From CAZJHX01 sp964545715 (GTDB lineage Bacteria > Myxococcota_A > UBA9042 > GCA-2863065): a DNA stretch of 20,547 bases. Both the position numbers and the translations under genes were made by a program. The notes beneath the pieces were generated by a model. That model saw only the letters and a program-made list of their open reading frames with translations. It was not told the origin of the DNA and did not search any database. Position 1 is the stretch's first letter. The number at the start of each line of letters is the position of its first letter. The stretch is taken from NCBI GenBank assembly GCA_964545715.1, contig CAZJHX010000179.1:1-20547 (forward strand). The letters are read 5' to 3'. Below, piece after piece: positions 7,509 through 14,386 of the stretch.

Positions 7509-9452
7509 TTACAGCAGGTCCACATCCTGGTGGATTTCGACCAGCGCCGGGCCGTCGTGTGCGATGGCCGCGTCGATGGCTGCTCTGAGATCGTCAGCGC
7601 TCTGGACGCGCTGCGCCCGCATGCCGCAGTTTTCGGCCAGCTGCGCAAAGTTGGGGTTGACCAGGCTCGTCTCCCAGACCGGCCAGTTCCCCGCCTTCTG
7701 CTCCTTGCTGATCTTACCGAGCTGGCCGTTGTTCAAGATGATGTAGGTGACGTCCATGTTGTATTTGACCAGCGTCGTCAGCTCCGCCAGGTACTGTCCC
7801 GCGCCACCGTCGCCACCGACCGCGACCACCTTCTGCCCGGGCTTGGCCGCCGCCCACGCGCCCAACGATGCGGGCAGCGCGAAGCCGATCGAGCCCAGGT
7901 AGCCGCTCATGATGACGTCCTGGCCCTTGGACTCGAAGTAGCGGCCAAAGCTGTAGGTGTTGTTGCCCACGTCGACGGGGATGATGGCGTCGGCGGGCAT
8001 CGCGTCGCTCAGCTCGGCAAAGATCCGTGCCGCGCTGATGCCGTTGCCGCGGTCATCGGCGGCGCGGCTCTTCTTTTCGTCACGCCACAGGGTCCAGCGT
8101 GTCGCCACCTCAGTCGCCATGCCGCGGTCAGCGTCGTCGAGCTGAGACTCGAACAGCGCCAGCGTGCGCGCGATCTCGCCCCAGACCGGGATGTCGACCG
8201 GGTGGAACTTGCCGATGGCCATCTGGTCGAAGTCGACCTGGATGATCGTCTTGTAGGTGGTGATGCCGGTGTGCTTGGAGAAGCTGGCGCCGAACACCAG
8301 CAGCACGTCGGACTCGTTCATGAAGTAGCTGCCGACCGGCGTGCCGCTGCGACCGAGGACGCCGCAGGCGAGCGGGTGCGTGTCCGGGATGACCCCCTTG
8401 GCTTTGAAGGTGGTGACCACCGGCGCGTCGATGCGCTCCGCAAACCGGATGATCGCGTCGCGTGACGCCTTGGCGCCGTGCCCCAAAATGATCACCGGGC
8501 GCTTGGCGGCCTTGAGCGCAGCGACGGCCGTGGCGGTGGATGCCGGTGACGGGCTGATGTCGAAGTCGGGCAGCCGTCCGGCGCGGGGCGCGGGCTCGGG
8601 CGGGTCGTTGGCCGGCTTGACCTGGACCTCGTCGGGAAAGATGAGGTGTGCCACGTCGCGCTTGGTGATCGCGGTCTTGAGCGCCAGCGCCATCAGCGCG
8701 TTGGCGTTGTCCGGGCCCAGCACGGTCTGCGAGAACTGCGCGACCGGGGCAAACGCGGCGGCCAGGTCGCACTCCTGAAAGTTGCCGGGGCCGAAGTACT
8801 GGGTGGCGACCTGTCCGGTCAGGGCGAGCACGGGAGCGCGGTCTACTTTGGCGTCCATCAGGCCGGTCAGCAGGTTTGTGGCGCCCGGGCCGGCGATGGT
8901 CAGGCAGGCCGCCGGCTTTCCTGTCAGCTTGCCGTAGGCGCTGCAGGCGAAGGCCGCGGACCCCTCGTGGCGGATGCCGACGTACGTGAGCCGGCCGGCG
9001 TCGACCTGGCGCCGAATGGCCTCGGCCAGCCCGAGGTTGGAGTGACCGACCATGCCGAAGACGTGCGTGACGCCCCACTCGACCATGACCTCGACCATTT
9101 GATCGCTGACGGTGGCGACGTGCTCGCCGGCCTCCTCGATGCCGACGTACAGCGTGCCGCCCTGGATTTTGGTCGGGAATGTGGCGACCGCGTCGTCGTA
9201 CCCCTCCGGCGGGCGTCCCGTGCATGGGCTGTAGTCCCAGCCATGCCACGGACAGCGCAGCCAGCCGTTTTCGATCGAGCCCTCGCCCAGCGGTCCGCCC
9301 TGGTGGGGGCAGCGGTTGTCCAGCGCGCTGAACTTGCCGTCGTAATGCGTGATGCACAGCGTGTGTACGCCGCCGACCGTAACCGTTTTTACGCGTCCCT
9401 CCGGCAGCTCCTTCATCTGGATCGCCGGATACCAGGTGACGTCCTGGGCCAT
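7509..9452 (-). CDS. Rieske [2Fe-2S] domain fused to PoxB/IlvB-type thiamine-diphosphate enzyme
   Basis: Fusion of 647 residues. Residues ~6-110 form a Rieske ferredoxin-like domain with RCPHQGGPLGEG and LRCPWHGWDY, giving ligands Cys48, His50, Cys67 and His70 (CxH-16-CxxH). Residues ~115-645 are a complete three-part ThDP enzyme: PYR domain with catalytic Glu163 in RHEGSAAFA and GPGATNLLTGL (188-198), a central domain (~305-435), and a PP domain with the cofactor motif GDGG...NN (547-550 and 574-575). The sequence around LNNGQLGKISKEQKAGNW most resembles pyruvate:quinone oxidoreductase PoxB by eye, but the PoxB-type membrane-binding tail is absent. The likely reaction is 2-oxoacid decarboxylation, perhaps with electrons leaving through the Rieske cluster (inference). 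The ATG at 9452 is preferred over an in-frame ATG at 9467 because GGGAGAAGG (minus strand, 9454-9462) precedes it. The gene is divergent from the 2-oxoglutarate dehydrogenase gene. Confidence 0.88.
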   Translation of the reverse strand: MAQDVTWYPAIQMKELPEGRVKTVTVGGVHTLCITHYDGKFSALDNRCPHQGGPLGEGSIENGWLRCPWHGWDYSPCTGRPPEGYDDAVATFPTKIQGGTLYVGIEEAGEHVATVSDQMVEVMVEWGVTHVFGMVGHSNLGLAEAIRRQVDAGRLTYVGIRHEGSAAFACSAYGKLTGKPAACLTIAGPGATNLLTGLMDAKVDRAPVLALTGQVATQYFGPGNFQECDLAAAFAPVAQFSQTVLGPDNANALMALALKTAITKRDVAHLIFPDEVQVKPANDPPEPAPRAGRLPDFDISPSPASTATAVAALKAAKRPVIILGHGAKASRDAIIRFAERIDAPVVTTFKAKGVIPDTHPLACGVLGRSGTPVGSYFMNESDVLLVFGASFSKHTGITTYKTIIQVDFDQMAIGKFHPVDIPVWGEIARTLALFESQLDDADRGMATEVATRWTLWRDEKKSRAADDRGNGISAARIFAELSDAMPADAIIPVDVGNNTYSFGRYFESKGQDVIMSGYLGSIGFALPASLGAWAAAKPGQKVVAVGGDGGAGQYLAELTTLVKYNMDVTYIILNNGQLGKISKEQKAGNWPVWETSLVNPNFAQLAENCGMRAQRVQSADDLRAAIDAAIAHDGPALVEIHQDVDLL

Positions 9453-9529
9453 ACCTTCTCCCGTCATTGGTCTTTAGTGGTTGCGCGAGACTATCATAGG
9501 CCGTCTGACCGATGCCCGACGGAGGATGG
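9453..9529. promoter_or_regulatory. Divergent intergenic region between the two ThDP-enzyme genes
   Basis: This 77-bp gap (between preferred starts) must serve both genes. Ribosome sites are visible at its edges: GGGAGAAGG on the minus strand at 9454-9462, and GGAGG at 9521-9525 on the plus strand, 4 nt before the ATG at 9530. A weak plus-strand promoter candidate is TTGGTC (9467-9472) with TATCAT (9492-9497), but its 19-nt spacing and poor -35 make it doubtful. CCGTC (9501-9505) can pair with GACGG (9518-9522), partly overlapping the ribosome site of the plus-strand gene. No CRP-like palindrome was recognised. Confidence 0.4.
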
Positions 9530-12500
9530 ATGGACGCGCTCACCGGCGAAAATCGGCACTATATCGAGGCCATGTTCGAGCAATGGCAGGCGGATCCGAC
9601 CTCTGTGTCCGAGGCGTGGCAGGCGTGGTTCGCTGACGAGCCGAAACATGCGGCTGTGGAGCACAACCCGGCGGACGGCTCTTTTTCGGCCACCGTCTTG
9701 AAGCGGCTGCCGCTCTTCTCGGCGATCGGGCCGGACGACATCGCCGCGATTACGGCGCACGCCAAAGAGACCACACTGGTCGATGGCCAGGTGCTGTTTC
9801 GCGCGGGGGACGCGGCGAGCGATCTGCATGTGATCACGTCCGGCACCATCGTCATTCAGCAGCGCGGTCGCGTGATCGTGGAACTGGGGTCGGGTGAGGT
9901 CGTCGGCGAGGTCTCCATGCTGGAGGAGCGCCCGAGGTCGGCCGATGCCGTGGCTCATGGGGCCGTGACGACGCTGCAGATCGACTCAGACCGCTTTCTG
10001 GGGCTGATGGATACCCGGCCCGCGCTTGGTCGCGCGCTGCTGAAGATGATGGCGCGACGCGTGCGCAACTCGACGGCCAACCAGGAGCGGGTCGACATGC
10101 TGATCCGCTGCTATCGCGTGCGCGGGCACGTGATGGCGCAGGTGAACCCGCTGGAAAAACCCAACGGCGGACATCCTGAGTTGACTATCGAGCACTACGG
10201 TCTGGGCGAGCCCGACCTGGACTCGTCCTTTTCCAGCCGCACGATGGGCACGCTGGGCATTCGGACCCTGCGCGAGATTCTGGCGCACTTGAAGGCCACC
10301 TACTGCGGTCATATCGGCGTGCAGTTCATGCACATCGACGACATGCGGGTGAAGGACTGGATTCAGGGGCACATGGAGGGAGGCGGGCGGGATGGGCTCC
10401 AAGATGAGACGCACCGGGACCTGGAGCGGGAGGACCAGCTGCGTATTCTCACGCGGCTGACGGACGCGGAGATCTTCGAGCAGTTCTTGCACCGCAAGTT
10501 TCAGGGCGCCAAGCGCTTCTCATTGGAGGGCGGCGAGAGCCTGCTGCCGCTGCTGGACCTGGCGATCGAGGAGGCCGGCCGGCACGGCGTGGAAGAGATC
10601 GTGATCGGCATGGCCCACCGGGGCCGGCTCAACGTGATGGCCAACATTATGGGCAAGGATGCGTCGCACATCTTTCGAGAGTTTGCGGACATGGATCCCG
10701 AGCGCTACGAGGGACGCGGCGACGTCAAATACCATCTGGGGCACAGCTCCGACTGGGTGACGTCGGACGGAAACATGGTGCATCTGACGCTGTGCTTCAA
10801 CCCGAGCCATCTGGAGTGCGTGGGGCCGGTCGTGCAGGGCCGCGTCCGGGCGAAGCAGGCGCGCCTGGGCGACGGCGAGCGGGCCAAAGTGATGCCATTG
10901 GTGATCCACGGCGACTCGGCCATCGCTGGCGAGGGCGTCAACCAGGAGATGTTCAACATGAGCCAGCTCACCGGGTACGCGGTGGGCGGCACCGTGCACG
11001 TGGTGTTGAACAACCAGATCGGGTTTACGACGACGCCTGAGCAGGCGCGGTCCACACAGTACTGCACCGACGTGGCCAAGATGCTTCAGGTGCCCGTGTT
11101 CCACGTCAACGGCGAGCATCCCGAGGCTGTGACGCGCACGATCGAGCTGGCCATGCAGTTTCGCGAAGAGTTCAAGCGCGACGTGATCATCGACATGTAC
11201 TGCTACCGGCGGCACGGCCACAACGAGGGTGACGAGCCGTCCTTCACGCAGCCGCTCATGTACAAGAAGATCCGGGCTCGCAAGTCGGTTCGTGAGGCGT
11301 ATGTCGAGGATCTGCTGTCGCTGGGCGAGATCACCGAAGCCGAGGTGACGGAGATCGAGCACAACGAGCGCGTGCGTCTGGAGGCGGAGCTGGAGAAGGC
11401 GCGCAGTGCGGACTTCTCGTATGCGCCGGCGTCGACCGGGGCTGGACTCTGGACGCCCTACCGTGGTGGGCTAGACACGGACACGGTGGACGTGACGACC
11501 GGCGTGCCGCGAGAGCTGCTGGTCGACCTGATGGGGCGTTTGACCACGCTGCCTGAGACCTTCACGCCACACCGCAAGATCAAGCGCTTTCTGACAGCGC
11601 GCGCAGAGATGGCGGACGGGTCTCGCGCGGTGGACTGGGGCGGCGCCGAGGCGCTGGCGCTGGCGTCGCTGCTGTCCGAGGGAACGCATGTGCGGATCAG
11701 CGGACAGGACGCCGGCCGCGGCACATTCAGCCACCGGCACAGCGTGCTGCACGACAGCGAGAACGGCGAGACCTACACGCCGCTGGCGCAGGTCGGCGAC
11801 GGGGCGTTCGAGGTCTGGGATAGCCCGCTGACCGAGACCGCGGTGCTGGGCTTCGACTACGGGTACAGCCTGGATTATCCGGACGCGCTCGTGGTCTGGG
11901 AGGCCCAGTTCGGCGACTTCGCCAACGTGGCGCAGGTCATCGTCGATCAGTTCATCTCCAGCGCGGAGGACAAGTGGGAGCGGCTGTCCGGCCTGGTGAT
12001 GCTGCTGCCGCACGGGTTTGAAGGGCAGGGCCCCGAGCACTCGAGCGCGCGCCTGGAGCGCTATCTGACGCTTGCCGCAGAAGACAACATGCAGATCTGC
12101 AACCTGACGACGCCGGCCCAGCTGTTTCATTGCCTGCGCCGCCAGGTGGTGCGCCCGCTGCGCAAGCCGCTGGTCATCATGAGCCCCAAGAGCCTGCTGC
12201 GCCACCCGGCCGCGGTCTCGACCCTGGATGAGCTGGCCAGCGGGTCGTTTCGGCGCGTGATCGCGGACGTCGAGCCGCTGCCGCCGACCCGGGTCAAGCG
12301 CATCGTGCTGGTCAGCGGCAAGCTCTACTACGAGCTGGCGGCGCGACGCGGCGAGGACGAGCGAGACGACGTCGCCCTGGTCCGGCTGGAGCAGTATTAC
12401 CCGCTGGACATGGGTGAGCTGGGCGCGGCGCTGGACCGCTATCCCGCGGATGTCCCGGTGCTCTGGGCACAGGAAGAGCCGGTCAACATGGGCGCCTGGC

Positions 12501-12658
12501 CGTTTTTGAAGCTGCGGCTGGGCGCCGAGGTCTGTGGTCGCCCGCTGTCGCACGTCGCGCGGACGGAGTCGGCCAGCCCGGCGACCGGGTCCGCAGCGAG
12601 CCACCGGCGCGAGCAGGCCGCGCTGATCGACCGGGTCTTTGACCTCGGGGTTCCCTGA
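9530..12658 (+). CDS. sucA: 2-oxoglutarate dehydrogenase E1 with an internal cyclic-nucleotide-binding domain
   Basis: E1 component of the TCA-cycle 2-oxoglutarate dehydrogenase complex: ThDP-dependent decarboxylation of 2-oxoglutarate and succinyl transfer to E2. Preferred start ATG 9530 (GGAGG just upstream) gives 1042 residues; ATG 9512 is an in-frame alternative. Residues 1-35 match the E1 N-terminal E2-docking segment (GENRHYIEAMFEQW...SVSEAWQAWF). Residues ~55-180 are a cNMP-binding domain with a phosphate-binding cassette GEVSMLEERPRSA (126-138) that keeps Glu127 and Arg136. The catalytic core starts ~187 (VDMLIRCYRVRGHVMAQVNP) and includes MAHRGRLNV (His363), NPSHLE (His428), HGDSAIAGEG (460-469), RRHGHNEGDEP (560-570) and SGQDAGRGTFSHRH. 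E. coli SucA has 933 residues; the inserted domain accounts for the excess. No sucB (E2) or lpd (E3) gene is adjacent. Confidence 0.93.
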   Translation: MDALTGENRHYIEAMFEQWQADPTSVSEAWQAWFADEPKHAAVEHNPADGSFSATVLKRLPLFSAIGPDDIAAITAHAKETTLVDGQVLFRAGDAASDLHVITSGTIVIQQRGRVIVELGSGEVVGEVSMLEERPRSADAVAHGAVTTLQIDSDRFLGLMDTRPALGRALLKMMARRVRNSTANQERVDMLIRCYRVRGHVMAQVNPLEKPNGGHPELTIEHYGLGEPDLDSSFSSRTMGTLGIRTLREILAHLKATYCGHIGVQFMHIDDMRVKDWIQGHMEGGGRDGLQDETHRDLEREDQLRILTRLTDAEIFEQFLHRKFQGAKRFSLEGGESLLPLLDLAIEEAGRHGVEEIVIGMAHRGRLNVMANIMGKDASHIFREFADMDPERYEGRGDVKYHLGHSSDWVTSDGNMVHLTLCFNPSHLECVGPVVQGRVRAKQARLGDGERAKVMPLVIHGDSAIAGEGVNQEMFNMSQLTGYAVGGTVHVVLNNQIGFTTTPEQARSTQYCTDVAKMLQVPVFHVNGEHPEAVTRTIELAMQFREEFKRDVIIDMYCYRRHGHNEGDEPSFTQPLMYKKIRARKSVREAYVEDLLSLGEITEAEVTEIEHNERVRLEAELEKARSADFSYAPASTGAGLWTPYRGGLDTDTVDVTTGVPRELLVDLMGRLTTLPETFTPHRKIKRFLTARAEMADGSRAVDWGGAEALALASLLSEGTHVRISGQDAGRGTFSHRHSVLHDSENGETYTPLAQVGDGAFEVWDSPLTETAVLGFDYGYSLDYPDALVVWEAQFGDFANVAQVIVDQFISSAEDKWERLSGLVMLLPHGFEGQGPEHSSARLERYLTLAAEDNMQICNLTTPAQLFHCLRRQVVRPLRKPLVIMSPKSLLRHPAAVSTLDELASGSFRRVIADVEPLPPTRVKRIVLVSGKLYYELAARRGEDERDDVALVRLEQYYPLDMGELGAALDRYPADVPVLWAQEEPVNMGAWPFLKLRLGAEVCGRPLSHVARTESASPATGSAASHRREQAALIDRVFDLGVP

Positions 12659-12699
12659 AATTCTTGGCCAGCGGCCCGTCCCTCGGTGAGGATGGACGC

Positions 12700-13188
12700 G
12701 TGAACATCGCCATCGCATTGTTGGTTCTGGCCCAGCCGCTGGAAGGCCCGCCCGAGCTTGGGGCCGAGACGGCTGAGCGCCTCTTTGAGCACGAGGGCTT
12801 TACCCTCACGACACCGGCCGGCTGGACGGTCAGCGACGAGCCCGGCTCCTACGATGTGCGGCTGATGTTCGGCGATCGGGAGGGCAGCCTCACGGTGTGG
12901 CTGGACGAGTCGAATCCGCCCCTGCGCGGGGTTCAGCGGCGCGTGCGCAAGGCGGCCCGCGAGCGTGGCTGGAAGCTGGTAGAGCGCCGCTGGACGCGGG
13001 TCCACAAGCAAAAGACCCTGGTGCTGCTCTTCGACATCCCGCTGGGCGCCGGCAAGAAGACCCGGCAGCTGTTCTACTTCACCAAGACCAGGCGCGGTCT
13101 CTACACGATGCAGTACGGCACGACCCGGGACGACTTTGACTACACGGCCTTTCGCGAGGTCGCAGCCACGTTTCGCCTCACGCAGTAG
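12700..13188 (+). CDS. Small PsbP/DUF1795-like protein, function unknown
   Basis: Protein of 162 residues. The GTG at 12700 is chosen because GAGGAT (12688-12693) sits 6 nt upstream; an in-frame TTG at 12664 lacks a site. The N-terminus MNIAIALLVLAQP is hydrophobic but short, so an export signal is possible, not certain. The rest reads like a one-domain alpha/beta fold of the Mog1/PsbP type: GFTLTTPAGWTV near the start, LMFGDREGSLTVWL, a basic helix, paired strands TLVLLFDIP and RQLFYFTKT, and a C-terminal helix ending AFREVAATFRL. Such proteins often occur as periplasmic or lipoprotein domains without a known activity. It follows the sucA-like gene by 41 nt on the same strand and may be co-transcribed; its 3' end overlaps the convergent hydrolase gene by 11 nt. 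Confidence 0.7.
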   Translation: MNIAIALLVLAQPLEGPPELGAETAERLFEHEGFTLTTPAGWTVSDEPGSYDVRLMFGDREGSLTVWLDESNPPLRGVQRRVRKAARERGWKLVERRWTRVHKQKTLVLLFDIPLGAGKKTRQLFYFTKTRRGLYTMQYGTTRDDFDYTAFREVAATFRLTQ

Positions 13189-14371
13189 TCCTGGCGTACA
13201 ACTTCAACTCGCAGCCGACGCCGTAGTGATCGGACAGCTCGAACCGGCCCGCCGTCCCCCAGTCGCGCAGCTCGGTGTACGCGAGCTCGCATTTGGAGAC
13301 CCGCGCGCGCGCCGTGTGGTCCCGTAACAGCACATGATCCATGCGGCTTTGAAACTCCAGGCCGGCGTAGCTGCGGTGACACAATGAGTTGTGGTCGGTG
13401 GCGGTGTAGGCCTCGTGTGGCAGCGCCGCGCCCATTCCGGCCTCGATGGCGGCGTCCCGTAGTCCGCCGTAGTAGCGCAGCAGGGGGTAGCTGACCGCGT
13501 TGCGCCACCAGTTGGTGACGACCCGCCCGCTGGGCTGGGTCCAGGCGTCGCTTGGATAATAGGGGCCGCCGTTCATGTCGCCGCCCACGATCACCAGGTC
13601 GTCGGCCGGCGCCTGCCGCGCCTGCAGGCCCAGCTCGCGCGCTTGATAGCAGCGCTGGCGCCAATAGTGCGGAAACGGGGTCATATGGGTGCTGAAGGCG
13701 GTGATGTCGAGCCCGGAGCGCGCGTGTCTGAAGCGCCAACTCAGCCAGCCGCGACGGATGTTGGGCCCGGGGCGCTCCTCCAGCGGGTACTGCACGTGAT
13801 ACTGACCCTCGCCGCGGGTGTCGGGTCCGGCGTCGTCCACGATGGCGTCTCGCAGCGCGATGACGACCCCATGCTGCCGGTGGCGCGCGGGGGTGCCGCC
13901 CCAGATCCGATAGCCGTGCCGTGCGGCGGCCCGGGTGAACAGCTCGAGGTCCACGTCGTCCCACACCTCCTGCAACAGCAGGATGTCCCAGCCGTCGCCG
14001 AAGAGCGCCTCCGGCATCGTGGTGCGCCGGATCGCGTATTCGGGCATCCGCACCGCCATATTCAGGTACGGCCGGCTCAGCAGCGCCGTGTTGTAGCTCA
14101 GCACGCGCAGCCGCTTGCCGCCTCGGGTCGGGCGCTTGGCCTCCGCGTGCTCTTTGGCAAAGAGCGCGAACGGATCCGGCGCCCGGGTAAAGTCCGGCGT
14201 GCGCGCCGCGACCAGGTCCGCCACGGTCACGCTGTTGGAGCGGGGCAGGGCGTCGGCGAGATGCGCGAGGACCCCGACGTCTGCTGCGCGTGCGCGGTCT
14301 TCCGGGTGCGATCCCAGGTCCGGCGTGGGCGTTACCCAGCGCGACGCGATGTCGTCGACTGTCGGCATCAT
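13178..14371 (-). CDS. Endonuclease/exonuclease/phosphatase (DNase I-like fold) family hydrolase
   Basis: Predicted metal-dependent phosphodiesterase or phosphatase of 397 residues. Catalytic landmarks of the EEP fold are in order: LSYNTALL (Asn94), ILLLQEVWD (Glu135), FSTHMTP (His229), VGGDMNGGP (Asp265, Asn267), MDHVLL (Asp345) and the terminal LSDHYGV (Ser380-Asp381-His382). Residues 1-85 are a polar extension of unknown role. No signal peptide is visible, so it is probably cytoplasmic. The family includes nucleases, sphingomyelinases and inositol phosphatases, and the substrate cannot be read from the sequence. The gene starts 15 nt after the large lipoprotein gene, and a TAGGAG formed partly by that gene's stop codon serves as ribosome site, although the 12-nt spacing is long. 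Co-transcription is likely; a functional link is not shown. Confidence 0.85.
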   Translation of the reverse strand: MMPTVDDIASRWVTPTPDLGSHPEDRARAADVGVLAHLADALPRSNSVTVADLVAARTPDFTRAPDPFALFAKEHAEAKRPTRGGKRLRVLSYNTALLSRPYLNMAVRMPEYAIRRTTMPEALFGDGWDILLLQEVWDDVDLELFTRAAARHGYRIWGGTPARHRQHGVVIALRDAIVDDAGPDTRGEGQYHVQYPLEERPGPNIRRGWLSWRFRHARSGLDITAFSTHMTPFPHYWRQRCYQARELGLQARQAPADDLVIVGGDMNGGPYYPSDAWTQPSGRVVTNWWRNAVSYPLLRYYGGLRDAAIEAGMGAALPHEAYTATDHNSLCHRSYAGLEFQSRMDHVLLRDHTARARVSKCELAYTELRDWGTAGRFELSDHYGVGCELKLYARTTA

Positions 14372-14386
14372 TTTCGCCGAGGGCTC

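Noticed and set aside
9467..9497. TTGGTC/TATCAT as a sigma70 promoter for the sucA-like gene
   Set aside because: The 19-nt spacing and poor -35 match are what chance could give; it is kept only as a remark in the region entry.
8646..9701. Plus-strand open frame of 351 codons spanning the divergent promoter region
   Set aside because: It runs antisense through the Rieske-ThDP gene and then out of frame into the start of the sucA-like gene. No domain is recognisable.
11471..12718. Minus-strand open frame of 415 codons inside the sucA-like gene
   Set aside because: It is a shadow of the conserved E1 C-terminal region and gives Arg/Gln/Val-rich sequence without domain signs.
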